A DNA stretch of 24,964 bases from CAZUAQ01 sp964618455. GTDB lineage: Bacteria; Planctomycetota; Phycisphaerae; UBA1845; PWPN01. The position numbers and the translations under genes are program-made. Position 1 is the stretch's first letter; each line of letters opens with the position of its first letter. The stretch covers positions 1-24,964 of the forward strand of contig CAZUAQ010000069.1 in the NCBI GenBank assembly GCA_964618455.1, given 5' to 3'. Below, piece after piece: positions 7,968-14,218 of this stretch. The notes under the pieces are model-generated. The model was not told the DNA's origin and searched no databases. It saw only the letters and a list, made by a program, of their open reading frames with translations.

Positions 7968-8750
7968 TCAGGCTCCTTTTTCAGTGGGTTCAGCGGTCTG
8001 ACTTAGCGGGTTTTCGCCGCGCACGAACGCGGCGTAGAGGCGGTAGTCCAGGGGAAACTCGTCGGCCAGGCCGAGGCGGTTCTTGGCGACGTGCGCCGGA
8101 CGCTCGGTGGTGCGGATGATCCGCTCGCCGGTACCGATGCCCTGTACGCGCTTGCGGTCGAAGCCCTCGTTGGTGGTCTTGGTATGAATGCGGTAGGTGG
8201 TGAACAGCACCTCGTCGCACCACTCCTGGACCAGCGCCGAGGCCAGCTTCTGCAACCGCGGGCTGTAGCGGTCGTAGGTGTCCGTTTCGGGGTTGGCGAA
8301 TCGCTCGATCTGGGCGTGGGCGAGCAGGATGACGTTCATGCCGCGCTCGTTGCGCAGCGCGTCGAGGCCCTGAAGTACTTCGCGCCAGTTCGTGAGCGCG
8401 AACACGTAGCCCTTGCCGTAGCCGATGTCCTCGATGCTCTCGACGCCGCGCTTCTGGCAGACGTCGGCCCAGATCAGCCGTTCGAGCCAATCCACGGAGT
8501 CGATGACCACCGTGCGGTACTCATGCGGTTCCGTGTACAGTTCGCCCAAGGCCGCGATCACGTCGGTGTACTTCCCGGCCAGGGGAAGACGTTGGCAATC
8601 GATGTCAGTCAGGCCGTCCTCGGTCTGGATGAAGATCGGGGCCTCGGCCATCGAGCCGAACGTGCTCTTGCCGACACCGTGCACGCCGTACAGAAGCGTG
8701 CGGCGTGGCGCCGCCACGCGCCCCCGTTGCACCTGTTCAAGCAGTTTCAT
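7968..8750 (-). CDS. RecA-like AAA ATPase of the phage Sak4 type
   Basis: The 260-residue product is a short RecA-core ATPase. Walker A is GVHGVGKST at about 22-30 and Walker B is TVVIDS at about 80-85, followed by the helix DWLERLIW. The mid-region NVILLAHAQIERF resembles sensor elements of Sak4/DnaB-like proteins. Such phage proteins act in single-strand annealing or strand exchange with a DUF669 or SSB partner and a RecB-like nuclease, all present next to it. AAGGAG lies about 10 bases before the ATG. The gap of 123 bases to the nuclease gene upstream holds a large GC-rich inverted repeat, which may modulate expression. Confidence 0.88.
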   Translation of the reverse strand: MKLLEQVQRGRVAAPRRTLLYGVHGVGKSTFGSMAEAPIFIQTEDGLTDIDCQRLPLAGKYTDVIAALGELYTEPHEYRTVVIDSVDWLERLIWADVCQKRGVESIEDIGYGKGYVFALTNWREVLQGLDALRNERGMNVILLAHAQIERFANPETDTYDRYSPRLQKLASALVQEWCDEVLFTTYRIHTKTTNEGFDRKRVQGIGTGERIIRTTERPAHVAKNRLGLADEFPLDYRLYAAFVRGENPLSQTAEPTEKGA

Positions 8751-8795
8751 CAGATCGTTCTCCTTCGTCGTAAGATCACTTCGTTCTCTGTGCGT

Positions 8796-8871
8796 CCGGG
8801 TCCGGGGCCGCGCCCGGTCCCGCCTTGCCCTCCGTGGCCGGGACTCTTCGGCGGACCGGCCCCGGACCCGG
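8796..8871 (-). repeat. Perfect 15-base inverted repeat in the operon, GC-rich hairpin
   Basis: CCGGGTCCGGGGCCG at 8796-8810 is the exact reverse complement of 8857-8871. The 46-base spacer has a further GTCCCG/CGGGAC pair. In the leftward transcript this forms a long hairpin 3 bases after the nuclease stop and about 46 bases before the ATPase start. There is no U-tract, so it is not a standard terminator. mRNA processing, partial termination or stabilisation of the nuclease message is possible. Confidence 0.6.
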
Positions 8872-8873
8872 GC

Positions 8874-9704
8874 TCACAGTCGATCAACCAGCCGCATCGA
8901 CTCGTAGCGCGTGAACCAGTCGCCCGTCTCGCGGCAGCGCCGCAGGTCGGTCATCGCCTCCTCGTTCTCGCGCTGCGCCTGGTCGAGCACTGCGGGCGCG
9001 ACCTGCCAGACGCCGCAGCGGTACGGCTCGCGCTTCTCAACGGCGATGATGTGCACCGGCAGAACGTGGCCCGAAGCCTGGGCGACCAGGACGCGGTAGA
9101 ACGCGACCTGATGCAGATAGCCGAACGCGCGCATCGAAAGCTCGAATGAATCGATCTCGTCGGCCGTTTTCAGATCGACGATGCCGCGATCCTCGATGGG
9201 GTTGATCCAGTCGATCCGCGCCTGACAGCGGTGCCCGCCGTACTCGCAGCGAACCACCCCCTCGGCCACGCCCTCGGCGAGCAGTTCACGGGCGTAGACG
9301 TGCGCCTGCACCGACGCCGCCATCTGCTCGATCGTTGCGTCCTGCGTATCACTGAGGACGGGGCGCCCCTGTCGTTCCGCCCACTCGGCGAACGCCTTCG
9401 TCTGCGAACCGAACGGCTGGCCGGTCCGCGGGTTGATGGGGCCGCCGACCGCGAATTCGCGCTCGTACCGCTGCCGACCTTCGAGAATCAGCGTGTGCGC
9501 CGCCCGGCCCATGAGGTACGCGATCGTGTCCCGCTCGGGCACCAGACCGAGTTCCTTCTTGCGGTACAGCAGCGGGCATCGCCTGAACTCGCTGAGCGCG
9601 TGGGCGCTCAGGAAGTCCTTCGCCTTGGCGTGGTATACGTCCGCCGGCTCGGTGATCAGCACGCCGAGATCAATCGTCAGGTCCGTGTGGTCGGTTGTCG
9701 TCAT
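8874..9704 (-). CDS. RecB-like (PD-(D/E)XK) exonuclease of phage type
   Basis: The 276-residue product shows the Cas4/RecB-type nuclease motifs in order: GRAAH at about 66-70, D165 in RIDW, DLK at 177-179 in IVDLKTADE, and QVAFY at about 199-203. It resembles the exodeoxyribonuclease VIII and DUF3799 family, which resects double-stranded ends for phage recombination. I chose the ATG at 9704 because AGGAG lies about 6-7 bases upstream; the longer frame from 9803 would run through the palindromic control region. It is the first gene of the leftward operon and is followed by the Sak4-type ATPase and the DUF669 protein, a likely recombination set. Confidence 0.87.
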   Translation of the reverse strand: MTTTDHTDLTIDLGVLITEPADVYHAKAKDFLSAHALSEFRRCPLLYRKKELGLVPERDTIAYLMGRAAHTLILEGRQRYEREFAVGGPINPRTGQPFGSQTKAFAEWAERQGRPVLSDTQDATIEQMAASVQAHVYARELLAEGVAEGVVRCEYGGHRCQARIDWINPIEDRGIVDLKTADEIDSFELSMRAFGYLHQVAFYRVLVAQASGHVLPVHIIAVEKREPYRCGVWQVAPAVLDQAQRENEEAMTDLRRCRETGDWFTRYESMRLVDRL

Positions 9705-9785
9705 CGCGGGCTCCTTCGTCAGGGGCGGGCCGTGACACCACTGGCCGCCCGTAGAGTGATTACCCGCTCGGCCCGAAATCTCGCC

Positions 9786-9874
9786 GTGACCCCGTAAACA
9801 CATATGTGTGGTTTTATGTGTTACGGGGTCACAGATCTGTGCCCATCTGCGCGCAGAAGCTCACCCACATGTGT
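9786..9874. promoter_or_regulatory. Palindrome-rich control region between divergent operons
   Basis: The region holds a perfect 12-base inverted repeat, GTGACCCCGTAA at 9786-9797 and TTACGGGGTCAC at 9821-9832. Inside it is the palindrome ACACATATGTGT (9798-9809), overlapping its right arm is CACAGATCTGTG (9830-9841), and CACATGTG lies at 9867-9874. The shared CACA(N)TGTG core suggests several binding sites for one dimeric regulator. A further 8-base inverted pair GTTCGTGA/TCACGAAC lies at 9930-9937 and 9969-9976. The position between the leftward replication operon and the rightward sigma-recombinase operon is that of a genetic switch. No repressor gene is visible nearby, and no confident -35/-10 pair was found. 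Confidence 0.55.
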
Positions 9875-9991
9875 TTCAGCCCACATCTGCTGGCCTAGAG
9901 AAGTGACCCGGATGGCTCCGCAAAGCTGTGTTCGTGACGCCGGGAGTGTCTCGGCGCGGCAGCAGTATTCACGAACCAGAGGGCCAGACAC

Positions 9992-10492
9992 ATGGATATG
10001 CCCAGCTACGACGGAGTCATTGAACGGTGTAAAGTCGATCTCATCATCACGCGCGCCAAGCTCTTGAAGTTCCGGGCGTATCAGCTTCCCGACGTGCTTC
10101 AGGAGCTGGTCCTCGAACTGCTCAACTTCGAATACGACCCTGATCACGCCGACGGCGCAACGGAGAGCACGGCCCTGACCACGGTCATCGACCACCACCT
10201 GCGGAAGATGAAGCGGTCAGCGAAACGCTACCAGGCGCGCCTGGAGCGAATGGGCGAGGAAGTCTCTGAGTTCAGCCCCGACGAAGTCGACATGCAAGCC
10301 ATCGACGTGGCCAGCATCGTGGCCGAACTGATCCCTCAGGAGCAGGCTGTTTGCCGAGGCCTGGCCGGCGGCATGACCAGGCAGGAGATCGCCCGCGAAC
10401 TGGGCTGCGGCTGGCACACGGTCAACCGCATCGTAAAGCGACTGCGTGAGCATTTCCGGGAGACCGGCCTGGCAGGGTGGGTGGGCGAATGA
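9992..10492 (+). CDS. Small sigma-70-like factor or activator of the element
   Basis: The 166-residue product has a region 2-like helical part at about residues 30-80 (QLPDVLQELVLELL) and a region 4-like HTH at about 110-155 (MTRQEIARELGCGWHTVNRI). The overall size and order resemble short ECF-type sigma factors, although region 2 is weak. AGAGGG lies 8 bases before the ATG. It is the first gene of an operon with a 96-residue protein and the serine recombinase, joined by ATGA overlaps. It may direct transcription of the recombinase operon or of late genes. A sigma-like activator without core binding, as in some phages, is the alternative. Confidence 0.7.
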   Translation: MDMPSYDGVIERCKVDLIITRAKLLKFRAYQLPDVLQELVLELLNFEYDPDHADGATESTALTTVIDHHLRKMKRSAKRYQARLERMGEEVSEFSPDEVDMQAIDVASIVAELIPQEQAVCRGLAGGMTRQEIARELGCGWHTVNRIVKRLREHFRETGLAGWVGE

Positions 10493-10779
10493 GCAGCCGC
10501 AGTTCCACCGCATGCCTGCTTGATCCACCCGGTGAGATTCCCTCGGAATCGACTGGATTTCCGGGCCAGGACGAGGTACATCCGACCGGCCGGCAACGCA
10601 ACCGGCGGCCACTGTCGATGGCCTGGATCTCTGACGAGTTGCTGGCCAGGACCATCGAAGTGTGGTCCACCAACTACGGCAGGCCGATCAGCGAGGACGA
10701 AGCCGTGGAGATTCTCATGAACGTCAAACGGCTGGCTGAGGTGCTGCTGGAAGCAAGGAAGGAGATCGACGGAATATGA
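10489..10779 (+). CDS. Unknown 96-residue protein between sigma-like factor and recombinase
   Basis: The first 45 residues are polar and probably disordered. The C-terminal half is a compact helical segment, MAWISDELLARTIEVWSTNY followed by GRPISEDEAVEILMNVKRLA. I cannot name a family. The ATG overlaps the upstream stop as ATGA, and its own stop overlaps the recombinase start in the same way, so the three proteins are probably made from one message by coupled translation. A recombination directionality factor is one candidate, because such small proteins are often encoded next to large serine recombinases, but nothing in the sequence proves it. The helical half could also be a DNA- or recombinase-binding module. 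Confidence 0.65.
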   Translation: MSSRSSTACLLDPPGEIPSESTGFPGQDEVHPTGRQRNRRPLSMAWISDELLARTIEVWSTNYGRPISEDEAVEILMNVKRLAEVLLEARKEIDGI

Positions 10780-12320
10780 ACGTGGTGGCCTGGGCACGAG
10801 TGTCGTCCCGCGAACAGCGGGAAGGCTACTCCATCGATGCGCAGCTCCGCGCCATGCGGGACAAGGCGGCGAAATCCGGATCGAGGATCGTCCGCGAGTT
10901 CGTCGTCGCCGAGTCCGCGAAGCGCGGGGCGGAACGGATCGCCTTCAACCAGATGTTCAAGTGGGTGAAGGCCAACGCCAAGCGCGAGAAAATCGACGCC
11001 ATCCTCTCGCACAAACTCGACCGCGTCTGTCGCAACATGCGGGACGCGGTACGCCTCCAGGAACTCGAAGACGCCTGCGGCGTACAGCTCGCGTTCGTCG
11101 AGAACCAGTTTGGCCCCGGCGCGGCAGGGGCGTTGTCCTTCAACGTGATGGCAGCGGTGGCGCAGTACTACTCGGACAACCTTCGTGCCGAGGTCCTCAA
11201 GGGCATGGATGAGAAGGTCCGCCAGGGCTGGCCCACTGGGCTCGCGCCCTACGGGTACATGAACGTGGACGACCGCAACGAGCCGGTCGTTCCGCACCCC
11301 GAGAAGTCCAAAACGGTCGTCCGCATCTTCGAGCTGTACGCCAGCGGGCAATACACCTTCAAGAGCCTGGCCGACAAGCTCGCCGCCGAAGGCCACACCC
11401 ACCGGCCCAGCCAGCCGCGATTCAACCGCACGTCGCTGTCCTACATCCTGAATAACCGGTTCTACGTCGGTGAGCTCGAACGCAACGGCCAGGTCTTCAA
11501 AGGCAGTTACCGTTTGCTCATCAGGCGGTCCACCTTCGAGGCCTGCCAGGACATCCTCAACGGCCGCAATCGCCGGACGGGACACCCCGACATCATGCTC
11601 TCGGGGTGCGTGCTTCGTTGCGGCGTCTGTGACCACGCCATCACCGGCGAGCGTATTCGACGCCGGCTCCGTGACGGCGACTGCAACACACACGTGTACT
11701 ACCGCTGCGGAAACAACCATCCCGACGACGGCCATCCGAAGGTCCGGTGGCGCGAAGCCGATGTCGAGAACGCCATCATCCAGGAGTTCGAGACGTTTCG
11801 TTTTCCCGACCCGGTCACGGCCGACTGGTATCGTGAGTCTGTCCAGGCGGCGTTCGAGGACGTGAGTTCGACCACGGCCATGCGGCGGAAGATGCTGAGC
11901 AAACGACGGACCGAGCTGACGAACATGCAGGACCGACTGTTGAACGGTTATCTCGCCGGGACCATCGACGAGCGGACGTTCCAGCTCAAGTCGGCCGACC
12001 TGAAATCGCAGCTTGAAGAGGTTGAGCGCCAGCTCGACGAGGCCGACGAGTTCGATCCCGCCTTCGGCCAGACCGCCCTGGCGGTGTTCGATTTCAGCCA
12101 GAATCTGGTGCCGATCTGGCTCGGTTCAAACTCGGCCCGGAAACGCACCATCCTGGAGTGCGTGAGTTTGAACCGCACTCTGACCGACGTAACTCTCGTT
12201 CTGACAAAGAGAAAGCCGTTCGACTTTCTCGCCGAACGGCCGTTTTTGAAGAAAAGTCGGGGCGACTGGATTCGAACCAGCGACCTCTGCGTCCCGAACG
12301 CAGCGCTCTGGCCAGGCTGA
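10776..12320 (+). CDS. Large serine recombinase (integrase) running into tRNA-Pro
   Basis: The 514-residue frame has an N-terminal resolvase domain with ARVSSREQ, where Ser10 is the expected nucleophile, and the Arg-rich active-site helix SHKLDRVCRNMRD. A recombinase domain follows (GLAPYGYMN, about 150-160), then a zinc beta-ribbon (about 274-325, CVLRCGVC and YYRC) and a coiled-coil segment (about 365-430). The last 20 or so residues (RGDWIRTSDLCVPNAALWPG) are the antisense of the tRNA-Pro gene, so the natural C-terminus of the free element probably differs. AAGGAAGGAG lies about 12 bases before the ATG, which overlaps the upstream stop. The enzyme should catalyse site-specific insertion and excision of the element at this tRNA. 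Confidence 0.93.
   Translation: MNVVAWARVSSREQREGYSIDAQLRAMRDKAAKSGSRIVREFVVAESAKRGAERIAFNQMFKWVKANAKREKIDAILSHKLDRVCRNMRDAVRLQELEDACGVQLAFVENQFGPGAAGALSFNVMAAVAQYYSDNLRAEVLKGMDEKVRQGWPTGLAPYGYMNVDDRNEPVVPHPEKSKTVVRIFELYASGQYTFKSLADKLAAEGHTHRPSQPRFNRTSLSYILNNRFYVGELERNGQVFKGSYRLLIRRSTFEACQDILNGRNRRTGHPDIMLSGCVLRCGVCDHAITGERIRRRLRDGDCNTHVYYRCGNNHPDDGHPKVRWREADVENAIIQEFETFRFPDPVTADWYRESVQAAFEDVSSTTAMRRKMLSKRRTELTNMQDRLLNGYLAGTIDERTFQLKSADLKSQLEEVERQLDEADEFDPAFGQTALAVFDFSQNLVPIWLGSNSARKRTILECVSLNRTLTDVTLVLTKRKPFDFLAERPFLKKSRGDWIRTSDLCVPNAALWPG
12203..12247. terminator. Bidirectional terminator-like hairpin in the recombinase 3' end
   Basis: GCCGTTCG (12215-12222) and CGAACGGC (12233-12240) form an 8-base stem with a 10-base loop. 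On the plus strand it is followed by TTTTT at 12243-12247. On the minus strand it is followed by TTTCTCTTT, so it could end tRNA-Pro transcription from the right. It lies within the open recombinase frame (residues about 480-488, KPFDFLAE), so it could also just be coding sequence with symmetry. Confidence 0.4.
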
Positions 12321-12331
12321 GCTACGCCCCG
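12240..12331. other. Probable attachment site region at tRNA-Pro
   Basis: Element genes stop and host genes begin here, and the recombinase reading frame crosses from element DNA into the tRNA. The crossover most likely lies in the 3' half of the tRNA or just beyond it. The exact core cannot be defined without the other end of the element. Confidence 0.4.
12257..12331 (-). tRNA. tRNA-Pro (anticodon CGG)
   Basis: The 75-base gene folds into a full cloverleaf: acceptor CGGGGCG/CGCCCCG, D-stem GCTC/GAGC, anticodon stem CTGCG/CGCAG with loop TTCGGGA, and T-arm GCTGG TTCGAAT CCAGT with one G-U pair. C1-G72 is the expected bacterial tRNA-Pro identity pair, and the anticodon CGG reads CCG. The discriminator base is A and the CCA end is not encoded. 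The 3' end of the serine recombinase frame overlaps it in antisense, consistent with its use as the integration target. Confidence 0.96.
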
Positions 12332-12353
12332 TGGAGATTGGCTTGAATTCCTC

Positions 12354-12381
12354 ATCATACCGCGCCGTTGATGGAAGGCAA
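12354..12381 (-). promoter_or_regulatory. Promoter of tRNA-Pro
   Basis: On the minus strand TTGCCT (12381-12376) and TATGAT (12359-12354) are separated by 16 bases and match the -35 and -10 consensus at 4 and 5 of 6 positions. The tRNA 5' end lies 22 bases downstream of the -10 box, giving a leader of about 15 bases. Confidence 0.6.
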
Positions 12382-12438
12382 GCGGCCCTCGGAGAGCGCT
12401 GAGGCGTTTCACGAGCACGCGGCTTCGCCGAAGGGTTA

Positions 12439-12930
12439 TCAGCCGTTGGGAGCTCGAGAGGCGCGGCGCCAGTGAATCAGCCCCATGGCGGTGAGCATGC
12501 CGGCGAGGTCGGCGAGGAAGTCGAGGAGGGAGGCGGAGCGGCCGACGACGTAAGCCTGCGTGAGTTCGTCGAAGACGGCGTAGGCGGTGCCGACCGCCAG
12601 AAGGACGGCGTGCGGGTGACGGTGGGGGCGGGGGATGTGCTTCAGGGCCCACGACCAGAGCAGGAACCAGCCGAAGAAGATCACGAAATGGGCGACCTTG
12701 TCCGCCTGGTGAAACGTCAGACGGAAGGGCTTGGGAGGTTCGAGCTTGGGCCAGTGGGTGAGCGTGAACATGACCAGCCACCACGCGCCGGCCACGAACG
12801 CCGGCCACAGCTTTGCGTTCAGGCGGACCTCCGCCTCGCCGCGTGCGCGGATCGCCGACCTCGCCTCACCCGTGGATTCGCCGGGCGCCGGCTTCGAGTC
12901 GGCGTCATCCGGAGAGACATCGACGTTCAT
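12439..12930 (-). CDS. VanZ-like family membrane protein
   Basis: The 163-residue product has a polar N-terminus of about 40 residues and then four predicted membrane segments. Family features are LTHWPKLEPPKP, DKVAHFVIFFGWFLLWSWAL, and the C-terminal DELTQAYVVGRSASLLDFLA with DLAGMLTAMG. VanZ was named for low-level teicoplanin resistance, but most family members have no established role, so none is assigned here. The start at 12930 has a GAGGGTGAG stretch just upstream. It lies 58 bases downstream of the YhaM-like gene on the same strand and is probably co-transcribed with it. The tRNA-Pro gene follows after a 107-base gap with its own promoter. Confidence 0.85.
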   Translation of the reverse strand: MNVDVSPDDADSKPAPGESTGEARSAIRARGEAEVRLNAKLWPAFVAGAWWLVMFTLTHWPKLEPPKPFRLTFHQADKVAHFVIFFGWFLLWSWALKHIPRPHRHPHAVLLAVGTAYAVFDELTQAYVVGRSASLLDFLADLAGMLTAMGLIHWRRASRAPNG

Positions 12931-12988
12931 GACTCACCCTCACGCGATGCTGGCTTCGTGCGCAATTCCCCGTCGCTTTCGGCGGGCG

Positions 12989-13996
12989 TCACGAGGGGCG
13001 GATGCCCAGGACGTCCTTGCGGAAAATCTTCGTATCGATGCCGCGCACGTACTCCGTCCAGTCGCCGTCGGCATCGGGCGTCGCGTCGATCTTCCCGAGA
13101 TACATGTTGAGCTTGGCGTCGAGATTCTCGAGATAGTGGACGGCGACGGCTTCCGGGGTCATGGGCAGCTTGGGGCTGCCGAATTCATACTGGCCGTGGT
13201 GGGAAAGAACGATATGCTGCAGCGCTTCCTTGATCTCCGCCGGGAAGGGTTCGTCCTGCTCCTCGCCGATGATCCGCGCCTTCTCCTCGATCCACAGCGT
13301 GCTCTGGACGATGTGGCCGATGAGCTGGCCGGGGTTGGTGTAGCTGAAGCTGGTGGTGTATTCGAGCTCCACCGTCTTGGCGAGGTCGTGAAGGAACACG
13401 CCCGCCAGGACAAGATCGAGGCTGACCTGCGGGTAGCGCGGGATCACCATCAGGGCGATCTCCAGGACGTTGCGCGTGTGTTCGAGGAGTCCGCCGATGA
13501 AGGCGTGGTGCATCTGGATGGCGGCGGGGGCCTTGCGGAACTTCGCCATCAACTCGTCGTCAGTGATGAACGCGCTGACGAGATTGAGCACGTCGCGGTT
13601 CTGGATCTGCCGGAGGATCTCCTTGACGCGGTCGAACATGCCGTCGATGTCCTCCTCGGTGCAGGGGAGGAAGTCGCCGATGTTGAGCGTGTTCGGATCG
13701 ATCGGGCGCATGCCGTCGATGATGAACTGCAGCGAGCCCTTGTAACTCTCGATACGCCCGCGAAACCGCATGAATCCACCGTCGATCAACTGCTCGTACA
13801 TCGCCTCGGTGGCCTGCCACACGCGCGCGAGCAACTGGCCGGTCTTGTCCTGAAGGACGCAATGAATGTAGAGGGATCCGTTGCTGGTGGTGCGGAGATC
13901 TTTCTGGCTGATGAGGAACGCCTGGTCGTCGAGCGTCTGGCCGGCGCGCAGGTCCCGGATGTAACGATGCGGACTGGGGGGAATCGATGCGGTCAT
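12989..13996 (-). CDS. YhaM-like 3'-5' exoribonuclease, OB-fold plus HD domain
   Basis: The 335-residue product has an N-terminal OB-fold domain (about 15-100, with LLARVWQATE and MRFRGRIESYKG) and an HD phosphohydrolase domain (about 160-310). HD ligands are visible: H173 in LEHT, H203-D204 in LHDLAKT, HH in VLSHHGQYE, and a late D in ENLDAKLN. This order and length match YhaM of Bacillus, which degrades RNA and DNA from the 3' end in the cytoplasm. The ATG at 13996 has GAGG about 6 bases upstream. It is divergent from proS across 222 bases and probably heads an operon with the VanZ-like gene. Confidence 0.9.
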   Translation of the reverse strand: MTASIPPSPHRYIRDLRAGQTLDDQAFLISQKDLRTTSNGSLYIHCVLQDKTGQLLARVWQATEAMYEQLIDGGFMRFRGRIESYKGSLQFIIDGMRPIDPNTLNIGDFLPCTEEDIDGMFDRVKEILRQIQNRDVLNLVSAFITDDELMAKFRKAPAAIQMHHAFIGGLLEHTRNVLEIALMVIPRYPQVSLDLVLAGVFLHDLAKTVELEYTTSFSYTNPGQLIGHIVQSTLWIEEKARIIGEEQDEPFPAEIKEALQHIVLSHHGQYEFGSPKLPMTPEAVAVHYLENLDAKLNMYLGKIDATPDADGDWTEYVRGIDTKIFRKDVLGIRPS

Positions 13997-14218
13997 GATA
14001 CCTCGTTGGATAAGTGCCCAAGGGGGTCCACGGACGACCCTTCATCGCACACGATAACCGGATCGGCGGGGCGATGCCACGGCGTTGGAAGCGCGGTGCA
14101 TGGGGGGCGGACGGAGGGCCCGCGGGTGAAAGTTGCGTGTCATCGTGCCTTGGCAGTAAAACGTGACGCACCCCCGGCTTGAATCGCGGGATAAGGTCCA
14201 AGAATCGTGAGGTGCCCC

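Larger units (their letters stand above)
1..12331. mobile_element. Right part of an integrated phage- or plasmid-like element, ending at tRNA-Pro
   Basis: The stretch carries only replication, recombination and integration genes: RecB-like nuclease, Sak4-type ATPase, DUF669, RusA, helicase, primase-polymerase and a large serine recombinase. It stops at a tRNA-Pro gene, beyond which ordinary chromosomal genes begin. The left end is outside the window, and no terminase, portal, capsid or plasmid partition gene is visible, so phage, phage-plasmid and integrative element cannot be told apart. The boundary is inferred from gene content and from the recombinase frame running into the tRNA. No second attachment site copy is available here for comparison. 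Confidence 0.8.

Noticed and set aside
12731..14182. Open frame of 483 codons on the plus strand
   Set aside because: It is antisense to the VanZ-like and YhaM-like genes.
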